Assembly (NCBI RefSeq): GCF_000148725.1
Contig: NZ_GL476320.1
Span: forward strand, 933,932 to 997,931
Source of the DNA: Roseibium sp. TrichSKD4
GTDB taxonomy: Bacteria > Pseudomonadota > Alphaproteobacteria > Rhizobiales > Stappiaceae
Reading direction: 5' to 3'
DNA: 64,000 nucleotides
Position numbers and translations under genes: made by a program. Positions 49,788-59,545 of this stretch are shown here, in pieces. How positions within the stretch are numbered: the stretch's first letter is position 1; the number at the start of each line of letters is the position of its first letter. The notes under the pieces are model-generated. The model was not told where the DNA came from. It saw nothing but the letters and a program-made list of their open reading frames with translations, and searched no databases.

Positions 49788-50759
49788 ATGACAAAACCCA
49801 AAGTCCTCGTAACCCGTCGTTGGCCCAAAGCCGTGGAAGTGCAGCTTTCCGAGAAATTCGATACGGTGCTGTCAAACAACGACAAACCCTTGCGTCCTTG
49901 CGAATTTCGTCAGGCTTTCAAGGAATTCGACGCTGTGCTCCCCACGGTGACCGACAAAATTGGCTCTGATGCGATGGAGCTTTCGCGCCCGCGCACCAGG
50001 CTTCTTGCCAATTACGGTGTGGGCTACACTCATATCGACATCACAAGCGCCAGTTCGCACGGCATGGTCGTGACCAATACGCCCGATGTACTCTCTGAAT
50101 GCACCGCTGACCTTGCGATGACGCTGATGCTGATGGCCGCACGCCGCGCGGGCGAGGGGGAGCGGGAAATTCGCGAGGGCCATTGGTCTGGTTGGCGTCC
50201 CACGCATTTGGTCGGTACAAAAGTGTCGGGCAAAACGTTGGGCATCGTCGGCTTCGGGCGCATCGGTCAGGAAATGGCGCGCCGCGCGCATCATGGATTT
50301 GGCATGGACATTGTCGTGCACAACCGCAGCCGCGTCGCGTCGGAGATCCTTGCACGCTACAACGCCGTGCAGGCTGATGATCTGGACGATCTTCTGCCGC
50401 GCTGTGATTTTGTCTCGCTGCATTGTCCGGGCGGGGCTGAAAACCGGCATCTCATCAACTCGCGGCGGCTCGATCTGATGCGTCCCAACGCCTTTCTAAT
50501 CAATACGGCGCGGGGCGAAGTGATCAACGAACACGACCTCGTGCAGGCCTTGGCCTTTGAGACAATCGGCGGTGCTGCTTTGGATGTATTTGATGGCGAG
50601 CCACAAATTGCCCGCAACCTGCTCTACAGCGACCGCCTTGTCATGCTGCCGCATCTGGGTAGTGCCACAGCCGAAACGCGCGAAGCAATGGGCTTCCGGG
50701 TGCTCAGCAATCTCGATGCTTTCTTTGAAGGCAATACACCGCCAGATCGTGTAAACTGA
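49788..50759 (+). CDS. hprA: Hydroxypyruvate reductase (D-glycerate dehydrogenase)
   Basis: 323 residues of the D-2-hydroxyacid dehydrogenase family. The NAD(P)-binding motif is GKTLGIVGFGRIGQEMARRA, the catalytic arginine lies in NTARGEV, the glutamate in DVFDGEP and the histidine in LPHLGSATAETR. Reduces hydroxypyruvate to D-glycerate in the serine cycle. An AAAGGAGG ribosome site is followed by the ATG, and the stop shares a base with the ppc start. Confidence 0.92.
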   Translation: MTKPKVLVTRRWPKAVEVQLSEKFDTVLSNNDKPLRPCEFRQAFKEFDAVLPTVTDKIGSDAMELSRPRTRLLANYGVGYTHIDITSASSHGMVVTNTPDVLSECTADLAMTLMLMAARRAGEGEREIREGHWSGWRPTHLVGTKVSGKTLGIVGFGRIGQEMARRAHHGFGMDIVVHNRSRVASEILARYNAVQADDLDDLLPRCDFVSLHCPGGAENRHLINSRRLDLMRPNAFLINTARGEVINEHDLVQALAFETIGGAALDVFDGEPQIARNLLYSDRLVMLPHLGSATAETREAMGFRVLSNLDAFFEGNTPPDRVN

Positions 50760-53395
50760 TGACCGAGACCTGCCTGGACAAGCCACCTGAAACGGCACAG
50801 GACCATGTTTCGGACTTGAAGTCATTGCTTTGGGATCAGCTTTTGCAAACGGTGCAAAAGCGCGCACCGGCCATCGTTGACCTGTTAACCGACCCGAGCA
50901 GTGAGCCGCTTGTGCCTGCCCAGATCGCCAATTTCCTTCAGGCGGTAAATATCTGGTTTCACCTAGACAGCATCGCGGAGGAAAACGCGGCTATGCGCGA
51001 GCGCAGGGAAACCGAAAAACGCCATGGTGCGCACCGGGTTTCAGGCAGCTTTGCCGAAGCGATGGACAAAATCGCAATGCAAGCACCGGAGCGGCTCGAG
51101 TCTTCGCTTGAGTCGCTTTCGGTTGGACCCACACTGACGGCGCATCCGACCGAGGCCAAGCGTGTCACGATTCTTGAAATCCATCGGCGTATCTACCGCC
51201 ATTTGGTTACGCTGGAAACTCACCGATGGACCCCGCGCGAGCGGCATTCCAGGATTGAAGAGTTGCGCGCCGAGATTGATCTGCTGTGGCTCTCTGGTGA
51301 ATTGCGGCTTGAACGCCCAAGTCTGGAGGATGAAATAGACTGGGGTTTACAGTTTTTTCGCGACAGCCTGTTTGATGCGACGCCGCAATTGTTTGAAAGC
51401 TACCTTGCGGCGTGTGAAAAAGCGGGGGTCGGACAGGCGCAAGCGGTACAGCCGTGTCTGGGCTTTCATTCCTGGATTGGTGGGGACCGCGATGGCAACC
51501 CCAATGTCACGCTTGCGGCAACCCGTTCTGCTTTGGCGCAGGGGCGTAAGACAGCGATTGAACGCTACCTGTCCGATCTCTACACCGCCGCACGCCGGCT
51601 CAGCATTAGCCGCGATATTGCCAGCCTGCCGGATAGTCACGATGCCTTGTTGAACACGATTGTCGGCGCAGCAGAGCGCAGTGCCAGGATCATCAGGCGC
51701 AATCCCGGTGAAATATTCCGGCAGGCTGCAAGTGCTATTGCCGAACGTCTTCATGGACGCCCAGCCTATCGACATGTGGATGAGCTGATCTTTGATCTGC
51801 ACGTTCTGGAAGATAGTTTGAACGCGATTGACGCACAAACACTAGCGCAAAAATACATCCGTCCACTGCGTTGGCGGGTCGAAGTTTTCGGCCTGCGAAG
51901 CGCCGCTTTGGACATCCGCCAGAACTCCACCGTGACGACGCAAGTATTACGAGAGATTTGGGGCAGCAACGAGACCTATGGAACGCCGCAATGGTCGCAA
52001 CGATTGCGTGCCGAGCTCTCTGACGCAGACTTGCAGCGTCCCGACTTCGCCGCCCTCAGCTTTCAAGCACAGGAATTGCTTGGTCTGCTGTCGTTGATGC
52101 TGACCACGCTCGGCGGAGATGATCCAAAAGCAATTGGCGCCTTCATCCTGTCAATGACCCAGTCTTGCGATGATCTGCTTTGCGTCTACCTGCTTGCACG
52201 CTACGCGGGGGCTGACGCTGAGGTCCTTGATCTACCCGTCGTGCCACTTTTTGAAACCATTGGTGATTTGCGCGCTGCGCCTTCTATCCTGATGGAACTG
52301 ATCGAGGTGCCGACTGTACGCCGAAGTCTCAAGCGGCAGGGAAAGCGTGTCGAGATCATGCTTGGCTATTCGGACAGCAACAAGGATGGCGGTTTCCTCT
52401 GCTCGACCTGGGAACTGGTTCAGGCCCAACGCAAGATTACTCAGGCACTGGCGAGCCGCGGTTTTGTACCCGCATTTTTTCACGGTCGGGGCGGCTCGGT
52501 CAGCCGCGGTGGTGCGCCAACCGGCCGCGCCATAGCAGCCCAGCCAAAGGGCACGATCAACGGCGTGATGCGCACGACCGAACAAGGTGAGGTTGTGTCA
52601 GCCAAATTTGCTAATCGCGGCACCGCCCACAGGGAAATGGAGCAGCTGGTCTCATCGGTGTTGCTTCACTCGGCTCTCGCCAGTCACCGCACGCAACCTG
52701 AACCGGAATTCGAAGATGCGTTGCAGGCGCTATCCGGCATGTCGCAGGCCGCTTATTGCAACCTTCTCAGCCATGACGGGTTTGTGCGCTACTTTCAGGA
52801 AACAAGTCCCGTCGAAGAACTTGCCATGCTCAAAATCGGATCAAGGCCGGCGAAACGCTTCGGAGCCGGCAGCCTTGATGATCTGCGCGCCATTCCATGG
52901 GTCTTCGCCTGGAGCCAGAACCATCACTTGCTGAGCGGATGGTACGGATTCGGCACGGCATACCGTGATTTTGTGAAGGTTCGTGGCGAGACGGGCAAGG
53001 CCTTGCTCAGAACGATGCGTAGCGAAAACCGAGTTTTCCAACTCATCGTGGATGAGGTCGAAAAGACGCTTTTTCAGGCGGATATGAAAATCGCATCTGA
53101 TTACGCGGCGCTTTCCACCGATCTTGTAAATGGCCCTGCCATTTTCGATCTAATTCGCCGGGAATACGACCGGTCCCGGAGCGCAATTCTTGAAATCACC
53201 GGCCAAACGAAACTGGCGACACGCTTTGTGCGTCTGACCGGCAGAGTGGAAAGCAAACGGGCCCAATTGGCGCTGATCCACAAGCTCCAGATTGCCGAGC
53301 TTCAAAAGCATCGCAGTAACCAGGCTGAAACAGAGAGCACGGCACTGCTTCAATCCATGAATTGCATCTCTTCCGGCCTTGGTTGGACCGGGTAA
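50759..53395 (+). CDS. ppc: Phosphoenolpyruvate carboxylase
   Basis: 878 residues. The catalytic histidine is in LTAHPTEAKR, the PEP-binding LGYSDSNKDGGF and FHGRGGSVSRGGAP are intact, and the C-terminal region ends in the usual NCISSGL(GWTG) form instead of the strict NTG terminus. It fixes bicarbonate onto PEP to make oxaloacetate, the second CO2-fixing step in the window and the serine-cycle carboxylation. Moderately shorter and divergent relative to E. coli Ppc, as in serine-cycle enzymes. Overlaps hprA by one base. Confidence 0.94.
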   Translation: MTETCLDKPPETAQDHVSDLKSLLWDQLLQTVQKRAPAIVDLLTDPSSEPLVPAQIANFLQAVNIWFHLDSIAEENAAMRERRETEKRHGAHRVSGSFAEAMDKIAMQAPERLESSLESLSVGPTLTAHPTEAKRVTILEIHRRIYRHLVTLETHRWTPRERHSRIEELRAEIDLLWLSGELRLERPSLEDEIDWGLQFFRDSLFDATPQLFESYLAACEKAGVGQAQAVQPCLGFHSWIGGDRDGNPNVTLAATRSALAQGRKTAIERYLSDLYTAARRLSISRDIASLPDSHDALLNTIVGAAERSARIIRRNPGEIFRQAASAIAERLHGRPAYRHVDELIFDLHVLEDSLNAIDAQTLAQKYIRPLRWRVEVFGLRSAALDIRQNSTVTTQVLREIWGSNETYGTPQWSQRLRAELSDADLQRPDFAALSFQAQELLGLLSLMLTTLGGDDPKAIGAFILSMTQSCDDLLCVYLLARYAGADAEVLDLPVVPLFETIGDLRAAPSILMELIEVPTVRRSLKRQGKRVEIMLGYSDSNKDGGFLCSTWELVQAQRKITQALASRGFVPAFFHGRGGSVSRGGAPTGRAIAAQPKGTINGVMRTTEQGEVVSAKFANRGTAHREMEQLVSSVLLHSALASHRTQPEPEFEDALQALSGMSQAAYCNLLSHDGFVRYFQETSPVEELAMLKIGSRPAKRFGAGSLDDLRAIPWVFAWSQNHHLLSGWYGFGTAYRDFVKVRGETGKALLRTMRSENRVFQLIVDEVEKTLFQADMKIASDYAALSTDLVNGPAIFDLIRREYDRSRSAILEITGQTKLATRFVRLTGRVESKRAQLALIHKLQIAELQKHRSNQAETESTALLQSMNCISSGLGWTG

Positions 53396-53410
53396 GATTA
53401 GGAAATCGAC

Positions 53411-54706
53411 ATGAATGTCCTCCATAAACAGAACGCCTTCTTCACCCAATCGCTCGCCGAGCGTGACCCGGAGCTCTTCGGCTCCATCACCGGTGAGCTG
53501 GGCCGCCAGCGTGACGAGATCGAGCTGATCGCCTCGGAAAACATCGTCTCCCGCGCCGTGATGGAAGCGCAGGGCAGCGTGATGACCAATAAATACGCCG
53601 AAGGTTACCCCGGTCGCCGCTATTACGGGGGCTGTGACTGGGTCGATGTGGCGGAAAACCTGGCCATCGCGCGCGCCAAAGAGCTGTTCAACTGCGACTT
53701 TGCCAACGTCCAGCCAAACTCCGGCTCGCAGGCCAACCAGGGCGTGTTCCAGGCGCTGATCCAGCCGGGCGACACGATCCTGGGTATGTCGCTGGACGCA
53801 GGCGGTCACCTGACCCATGGTGCGCGGCCCAACCAGTCCGGCAAATGGTTCAACGCGGTGCAATACGGTGTGCGCCAACAGGACAATATGCTGGATTACG
53901 ACCAGGTCGAAGCGCTGGCCAAAGAACACCCGCCGAAACTCATCATCGCCGGTGGTTCGGCCATCCCGCGCCAGATCGACTTCAAGCGCATGCGCGAGAT
54001 TGCCGATATGGTCGGCGCCTACCTGCATGTGGATATGGCGCATTTTGCCGGTCTGGCGGCGGCGGGTGAACATCCTTCGCCCTTCCCGCACGCCCATGTG
54101 GCCACCACCACGACCCATAAAACTCTGCGCGGCCCGCGCGGCGGCATGATCCTCACCAATGACGAGGCGATTGCGAAAAAGGTCAATTCCGCCATCTTCC
54201 CCGGCATTCAGGGCGGTCCGCTCATGCATGTGGTCGCTGCCAAGGCCGTGGCCTTTGGCGAGGCGCTGCGCCCGGAATTCAAGACCTACCAGAAGCAAGT
54301 GATCAAAAACGCCCAGGCGCTCAGCGATCAGTTGATCAAGGGCGGGCTGGACACCGTAACCCATGGCACCGACACCCATGTGGTGCTGGTGGATCTGCGC
54401 CCCAAAGGGGTCAAGGGCAACGCGACGGAAAAGGCGCTCGGACGCGCGCATATTACCTGCAACAAGAACGGCGTGCCCTTTGATCCGGAAAAGCCCACCA
54501 TCACCTCCGGCATCCGCCTGGGCTCGCCTGCTGGCACCACCCGTGGCTTTAGCGAGGCCGAGTTCCGCCAGATCGCCGACTGGATCATCGAGGTTGTGGA
54601 CGGTCTGGCCGCCAATGGCGAAGACGGCAATGCAGAGGTCGAGGCCAAGGTGAAGGCCGAGGTTGAGGCCCTTTGCGCCGGCTTCCCGATTTATCCGGAT
54701 CTTTGA
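53411..54706 (+). CDS. glyA: Serine hydroxymethyltransferase
   Basis: 431 residues. [38 protein letters not shown] and the PLP lysine in [16 protein letters not shown] are intact. Combines glycine with methylene-THF to form serine, the C1 entry of the serine cycle. Last gene of the operon. Its base composition looks richer in G+C, with strongly C/G-ending codons, than ppc just upstream, so it may have a separate history. A hairpin follows the stop. Confidence 0.95.
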   Translation: MNVLHKQNAFFTQSLAERDPELFGSITGELGRQRDEIELIASENIVSRAVMEAQGSVMTNKYAEGYPGRRYYGGCDWVDVAENLAIARAKELFNCDFANVQPNSGSQANQGVFQALIQPGDTILGMSLDAGGHLTHGARPNQSGKWFNAVQYGVRQQDNMLDYDQVEALAKEHPPKLIIAGGSAIPRQIDFKRMREIADMVGAYLHVDMAHFAGLAAAGEHPSPFPHAHVATTTTHKTLRGPRGGMILTNDEAIAKKVNSAIFPGIQGGPLMHVVAAKAVAFGEALRPEFKTYQKQVIKNAQALSDQLIKGGLDTVTHGTDTHVVLVDLRPKGVKGNATEKALGRAHITCNKNGVPFDPEKPTITSGIRLGSPAGTTRGFSEAEFRQIADWIIEVVDGLAANGEDGNAEVEAKVKAEVEALCAGFPIYPDL

Positions 54707-54733
54707 GAGCGCCCACTTCGCGAAACCACCTGA

Positions 54734-54755
54734 GGGGGCGTGAGTTCACGCTCCC
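54734..54755 (+). terminator. Hairpin after glyA
   Basis: A 10-bp stem with one G-T pair (GGGGGCGTGA / TCACGCTCCC) and a very short loop follows the last serine-cycle gene by 28 bases. It has no U tract, but position and strength suggest the operon end. Confidence 0.55.
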
Positions 54756-54855
54756 TGTATTGTCGCGGGTTCAGATCGCTATGTCCATCGTCAGGGATTT
54801 TTGGGCAGATATGAGTTTTGTTTAAGGGAGTATCTGGCTCATCTGTTTGTCGATA

Positions 54856-55836
54856 TTAGGCGGCCTGTTTGCGGTGTTGCAAGCGGCGTTGTTCGATGGT
54901 GCTTTGTTTGATCCTTTCTCGTTTGCGCAGGATTTGTTCGCCGCGCCCGAAGTAGACGTCAGCGGGTGTGAGGTTCTTCAAGCTCTCGTGATATCGGTGA
55001 TGATTGTAGTGGCTGATGAACTTGCTTATTTGGGCTTTGAGGTCACCGGGCAGGAAGTAGTTCTCCAGAAGGATCCGGTTTTTCAAGGTCTGATGCCATC
55101 TTTCGATCTTGCCCTGCGTTTGGGGGTGGTATGGGGCTCCACGCACATGGTCCATGCCTTTGTCGTCGAGCCAGTCGGCCAGCTCACCGGCGAAGTAACT
55201 TGACCCATTGTCCGACAACAGTCTTGGCCGGTGGCGGACACTGGCCTGATTACAGCCTGAAGCCTGTAAGGCCAGTTCCAACGTATCCGTGACATCACTG
55301 GCCAACATCGTCGTACACAGCTTCCACGCGATGACATAGCGGCTGTAATCATCAAGGATTGTTGACAGGTAAAACCAACCCCAGCCAATAACCTTCAGAT
55401 AGGTGAAGTCTGTCTGCCACAGCTCATTGGGCGCTGTGGTCTTGTTCTTGAACTCGTCAGCTGCCTTGACCACGATAAAGGCCGGATTGGTGATGAGGTC
55501 ATGGGCTTTCAGCAACCGGTAAACACTGGCCTCAGACACGAAGTACTGCTTTGTGTCCGTAAACTGGACAGCCAGCTCCCGAGGTGAGAGTTCCGGTTCT
55601 TCCAGGGCCAGATCAATGACCTGTTGGCGGATATCATCGGGGATCCGGTTCCAGACCCGTGCAGGCATGGGGGCCGTGTCCTGCAAGGCATCTATGCCAC
55701 CGGTTTGATATTTGTCATACCAGACGTAGAAGGTTGACCTTGGAATACCCAGCCGATCCAGCGTCTGTCTGACTGGAAGATGGGACTGCTCCACCAGTCG
55801 AATGATTTCAAGTTTCTCGGAGGCGGGATATCTCAT
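54856..55836 (-). CDS. IS3-family transposase OrfB, element C
   Basis: 326 residues, the same protein as the OrfB at 42633-43613, with an intact DDE core (WQTDFTYLK, SDNGSSYFAG, GKIERWHQ). The frameshift run is at 55864-55871. Confidence 0.93.
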   Translation of the reverse strand: MRYPASEKLEIIRLVEQSHLPVRQTLDRLGIPRSTFYVWYDKYQTGGIDALQDTAPMPARVWNRIPDDIRQQVIDLALEEPELSPRELAVQFTDTKQYFVSEASVYRLLKAHDLITNPAFIVVKAADEFKNKTTAPNELWQTDFTYLKVIGWGWFYLSTILDDYSRYVIAWKLCTTMLASDVTDTLELALQASGCNQASVRHRPRLLSDNGSSYFAGELADWLDDKGMDHVRGAPYHPQTQGKIERWHQTLKNRILLENYFLPGDLKAQISKFISHYNHHRYHESLKNLTPADVYFGRGEQILRKRERIKQSTIEQRRLQHRKQAA

Positions 55837-56228
55837 TCGTCGTCGACCCCATCCCCGATCATGCTTTTTTTGAGAAGGCGAAGTTCCAGAGCCTGTTCTG
55901 CAACCACTTCCTTCAAGTCCCTCGTCTCTTTGCGAAGAGACTTTACTTCATCAGAACTGGCTTCACGAGCTGCGTCCCCAGCAAGCCGTTTCTTGCCCGC
56001 TTCCATGAAGTCCTTGGACCAGGAATAATACTGGCTCTGGGCGATACCTTCCTGGCGGCAAAGTTCTGCAATGCTGTCTTCGCCTCGAAGACCAGAAACC
56101 ACTATGCGGATCTTCTCTTCAGCGGAAAACCGACGGCGGGTCTGGCGTTTGATGTCTTTTACGATCCAATCCGCATCGTCGGTCACTCGATCCTTCTTTC
56201 GTCTCATCATTTGCTCCTGAGTTAGCAA
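55833..56228 (-). CDS. IS3-family OrfA, element C
   Basis: 131 residues, the same as OrfA of element B except for one visible substitution (DADWIVKD here, DADRIVKD in B). Helix-turn-helix plus leucine zipper. Confidence 0.92.
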   Translation of the reverse strand: MLTQEQMMRRKKDRVTDDADWIVKDIKRQTRRRFSAEEKIRIVVSGLRGEDSIAELCRQEGIAQSQYYSWSKDFMEAGKKRLAGDAAREASSDEVKSLRKETRDLKEVVAEQALELRLLKKSMIGDGVDDE

Positions 56229-56371
56229 TGATGAGCCAAAATCACTCCCTTACGAAATCAAACCAATTTGTCCATTAAGCGCTGACGGAGGACAATGACC
56301 AAAAATCAGAAATACTTAATAAGTGAATATTACGGGATAAAGTAATTTCTGTTCATAGTAGCCTTTTTAAA

Positions 56372-58027
56372 CGGATATTTCCCAAGTAACTGTGTGTTGC
56401 GACGAGGTTGACCGTTTTCACGGACGTTTGCAACTCTGACGGCAGCGTTGTCGGGGCGATTATCGATTTTGACGGTTACGTAAGCGCGGTTTTTGAGCTT
56501 TTCGTGGACTTTATCCCGTTTGGGCTGCGACAAGACACAGCTGTGGAGCCGCATTTGTGTTGGTTTCGTTGTTTGGAGCGTCATGCAGGCCTCGGCGGGG
56601 GCTTGAGGGCGCGGATTGCGGCGAGGATTCGTCCGAAGACGTAGCCTGATACAGCCACCTCTGCCAGTTGGAACGTGATTTTGCGCGCATGGCGTACGAC
56701 CTTTGCCCCGATTTTGATGAGGCGGCTCTGGATACTTGTCAGCGACCAGTCGGCGACCTCTTCCGGGAGGTCTAGCCCTTGCAGGAAGACACCAAGGTTA
56801 TACGCCAATGCGTGAAGCTGAAGCCGGACCTCATTGTCACAGAACCGCTTGCAGGACAGGCGGGTCCAAGTGATGGCGTTCTTGCCTTCTTTGATGTGCT
56901 GTTCGGCTGTGCCGCGCTGATTGTAGAAGCGGATGATCCATTCCGGCTCCATCGGCAAGTTGGTGACGACAAAACCCACGCGAGGGAATAGATCACCGGG
57001 ATACCATTCGATCTTGGCAACCACCTGACGGGGCTTGCTCCATGAAGCAGCCTGATACTCAAAAACCTCATAGAAGCGCTTGATCTTTGTCTTTGAGGGA
57101 CGTCCCACGGGGCGGGTCAGCTGATGGCTGATCTTCTCTTCCAGCACAGCGTTCTTTTTGAGGCGGATGGCGTAGCGGTACCCTTCAGCCTCTAAAGTCT
57201 CGTAAAGTTCCGGAATGGCAAAGGCGGCATCAGCGCGAAAGAAGCGCATGATGTCGCGCTCTGCATAGCGCGCAATGACGGGTATCAGAAGAGCCTTCCA
57301 GTCATCCGCGCTGTGGACGCTGCCATTGCGCAGGGCACAGCGTTCCAAGTGGCCAAACTGATTGAAGATGAACAATGGGTGATAGCAGTTGCAGCCGAAA
57401 TGCCCGTTCCATGCGGTTCCCTCCTGAGCGCCATGGGTGGGGCTGACAGAGCTATCCATGTCCAAGGTGATGTAGTTCAGTCCTTGGCGACCATGCACCG
57501 CATCAATCCATTGACCGGGCATATCGGCCAAGGCTTCCCTGTTGGCGGCAGTCGCGAGCACCTCAGTCTCAAAGCGGCCCATCTGGGAGGAGGATGCCGC
57601 CTGAGTGTCAACGGCACGGCCCCCGATAATCTGGCGCATTACCGGGTCACGCGACAGACGCACGGCATCATTCACATCTTCATAGCCCGCAAGGCGACCA
57701 AATATCGATTGGCGCAGCAGGCCCATCAAGGTGTGAACGCCATTCTTACCTTTGCGGGTATCCCGAAGGAACCGAACCGCTTTGCCGAAAAGGCCAAGGG
57801 CGTCATCAAGCTCCCGGTAAAGCAGAAGACCGCCATCAGAACTGATCTTTGAACCGTGGAATTCCAACCGCACCCGAGGGTCAAAATCCAGCCGAAAATC
57901 GCTCTCAGAACCCGCACCCGTTGGGTGTGCCATTTTTCAGCCCTCCGTCATCAAGTAACACGCTGTAATATAAAGAGAAAAATAGGATAGAAGAAGCTAA
58001 ATCAGCTGACTACTTGGGAAATCCGGG
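56372..58027 (-). mobile_element. IS1380-family insertion sequence, copy 2
   Basis: 1656 bp flanked by the 5-bp target repeat TTAAA (56367-56371 and 58028-58032). The ends and encoded protein match copy 1 at 32445-34100, and orientation is the same. The copies are direct repeats 23,927 bp apart. The insertion lies 77 bases from element C and just beyond the gmaS terminator. Confidence 0.94.
56581..57933 (-). CDS. IS1380-family transposase, copy 2
   Basis: 450 residues, the same as the copy 1 protein over its whole length, with an intact frame. Confidence 0.93.
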   Translation of the reverse strand: MAHPTGAGSESDFRLDFDPRVRLEFHGSKISSDGGLLLYRELDDALGLFGKAVRFLRDTRKGKNGVHTLMGLLRQSIFGRLAGYEDVNDAVRLSRDPVMRQIIGGRAVDTQAASSSQMGRFETEVLATAANREALADMPGQWIDAVHGRQGLNYITLDMDSSVSPTHGAQEGTAWNGHFGCNCYHPLFIFNQFGHLERCALRNGSVHSADDWKALLIPVIARYAERDIMRFFRADAAFAIPELYETLEAEGYRYAIRLKKNAVLEEKISHQLTRPVGRPSKTKIKRFYEVFEYQAASWSKPRQVVAKIEWYPGDLFPRVGFVVTNLPMEPEWIIRFYNQRGTAEQHIKEGKNAITWTRLSCKRFCDNEVRLQLHALAYNLGVFLQGLDLPEEVADWSLTSIQSRLIKIGAKVVRHARKITFQLAEVAVSGYVFGRILAAIRALKPPPRPA

Positions 58028-58082
58028 TTAAAATATGTAAATTAATAAGAATATTTATAAGTATATAATTGCAATTATTTCT

Positions 58083-58114
58083 GCGAGTAAATCCAGAAGC
58101 CTGGGTTTACTCGC
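58083..58114 (-). terminator. Hairpin after gmaS
   Basis: Stem GCGAGTAAA / TTTACTCGC extended inward by CCAG / CTGG across one mismatch, with a 4-base loop, located 24 bases after the gmaS stop. Probable transcription end, though the U tract is weak. Confidence 0.6.
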
Positions 58115-58137
58115 TAATAAAATTCTGGAAGATTCGA

Positions 58138-59466
58138 TCAGATGTCGATGGTGTTTTCTTTTTCCCATCGGCTGAAATGTGTGACGAAGGAATCCCATTC
58201 CTGCATCTTCATTTTCACGTAGGAATTGGAGAACTCCAATCCCATAGTTTCTTTCAGAACCTTGTCCTTGTCGTATTCGCGAACCGCATCGAGCATATTG
58301 AGTGGCAGTTTAGGAGCACCACGAACCTTGTGCCCTTCTGCATACATATCAATGTCGTAGCGTTTGCCAGGGTCAGCTTGTGACCGAATGCCTGAAAGGC
58401 CGGCTGCAATGATAACAGCCTGCAGGAGATAGGGATTTGCCGCTCCATCCGGCAAACGTAATTCAAAGCGTCCAGGTCCTGGAACTCGAACCATGTGTGT
58501 ACGATTGTTACCAGTCCAGGTCACGGTATTGGGTGCCCAGGTTGCGCCTGACATGGTTCTCGGAGCATTGATGCGTTTGTAGCTGTTCACCGTTGGGTTG
58601 GTAATGGCAGCAAGTGCACTTGCATGTTTCATGATCCCGCCAAGGAAGTGCTTTCCACGCTCCGACAAACCGACTTCGCCTGTCTGTCCGTCGCCTTCGC
58701 CCGCAAACACATTGGTCGTTGCCGCACTACCGGGCGCATCCCAGACAGAAATGTGGGCATGGCAGCCATTTCCAGTCAGGCCTTCGATTGGTTTAGGCAT
58801 AAAGGTTGCTCTGAAGCCGTGTTTTTCAGCCACCGACTTGGTCATGAACTTGAAGAACGAATGTTTGTCAGCTGTTATTAGGGCATCATCGAACTCCCAG
58901 TTCATCTCAAATTGACCATTCGCATCTTCGTGGTCGTTTTGGTAAGGCCCCCATCCAAGCTGCAGCATGTAATCGCAGATTTCACACACTACTGCAGAAC
59001 GTCGCATTACGGCTTGCTGGTCATAACATGGCTTGGCAGCCGTATCGAAGGGGTCACTGATTTGATCACCTTCCGGAGTGAGCAAGAAAAACTCTGCCTC
59101 TACGCCGGTTTTGACGTGCAAACCCTCATCTGCAGCATCGTCGATCAATCGACGTAAGACATTGCGAGGAGCTTGGGCGACGTCTGCGCCTTCCATCACG
59201 CAGTTTCCGGCCACCCAGGCCACTTCGCGCTTCCAGGGCAATTGGATCACGGAACTCGGATCTGGAACCGACAGCATGTCAGGGTGAGCAGGTGTCATGT
59301 CGAGCCATGTCGCAAAACCGGCAAACCCTGCGCCTTCTTCCTGTATGTCTGCGATTGCCTGAGCAGGTACCAACTTGGCCCGTTGACCACCAAACAGGTC
59401 GGTGAAGGAAATCATGAAGTACTTTACGCCGTTGTCCTCGGCGAATTTTGCCAGATCTATGCTCAT
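58138..59466 (-). CDS. gmaS: Gamma-glutamylmethylamide synthetase (glutamine synthetase-like)
   Basis: 442 residues of the glutamine synthetase superfamily, type III-like GlnT branch. GVEAEFFLLTPEG, NDHEDANGQFEMNW, NGCHAHISVWD and the catalytic region RIN...NRTHMVRVP...RFELRLPDGAANPYL are intact. Gene order with mgsCBA and an ammonium transporter marks it as GmaS, which condenses methylamine with glutamate using ATP. A true glutamine synthetase or GlnT role is less likely in this context. It sits 79 bases after mgsC, across a terminator. Confidence 0.87.
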   Translation of the reverse strand: MSIDLAKFAEDNGVKYFMISFTDLFGGQRAKLVPAQAIADIQEEGAGFAGFATWLDMTPAHPDMLSVPDPSSVIQLPWKREVAWVAGNCVMEGADVAQAPRNVLRRLIDDAADEGLHVKTGVEAEFFLLTPEGDQISDPFDTAAKPCYDQQAVMRRSAVVCEICDYMLQLGWGPYQNDHEDANGQFEMNWEFDDALITADKHSFFKFMTKSVAEKHGFRATFMPKPIEGLTGNGCHAHISVWDAPGSAATTNVFAGEGDGQTGEVGLSERGKHFLGGIMKHASALAAITNPTVNSYKRINAPRTMSGATWAPNTVTWTGNNRTHMVRVPGPGRFELRLPDGAANPYLLQAVIIAAGLSGIRSQADPGKRYDIDMYAEGHKVRGAPKLPLNMLDAVREYDKDKVLKETMGLEFSNSYVKMKMQEWDSFVTHFSRWEKENTIDI

Positions 59467-59503
59467 TCTGGAGGTCCCTGTCGTCTTGTATTCTTGTTTA
59501 TAG

Positions 59504-59535
59504 AAAAAAGGCGCGAAGACTGATGCCCGCGCCTT
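59504..59535 (-). terminator. Intrinsic terminator after mgsC
   Basis: On the minus strand a perfect 8-bp stem (AAGGCGCG / CGCGCCTT) with a 12-base loop runs into a run of T residues. It lies 10 bases after the mgsC stop and 37 bases before the gmaS start, so gmaS needs read-through or a very compact promoter of its own. Confidence 0.8.
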
Positions 59536-59545
59536 ATTCGCCTGA

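Larger units (their letters stand above)
54782..56294 (-). mobile_element. IS3-family element C (right copy flanking the serine-cycle block)
   Basis: 1513 bp, the same length, ends and orientation as the copy at 42559-44071, and nearly identical in sequence. The pair are direct repeats 12,223 bp apart. No 3-bp target repeat is evident around this copy or between the outer edges of the pair. Confidence 0.93.

Noticed and set aside
53150-54451. A 433-codon minus-strand frame over ppc and glyA
   Set aside because: It is antisense to serine hydroxymethyltransferase and has a repetitive Arg/Gly/His-rich sequence typical of shadow frames.
42559-56294. Target-site duplication proving a composite transposon
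   Set aside because: The flanks are ATT/GAT at element B and CTA/ATG at element C, and the outer edges do not match, so no duplication supports single-step transposition.
58138-59466. Ordinary glutamine synthetase
   Set aside because: The fold is shared, but linkage to the mgsABC genes and amt points to gamma-glutamylmethylamide synthetase.
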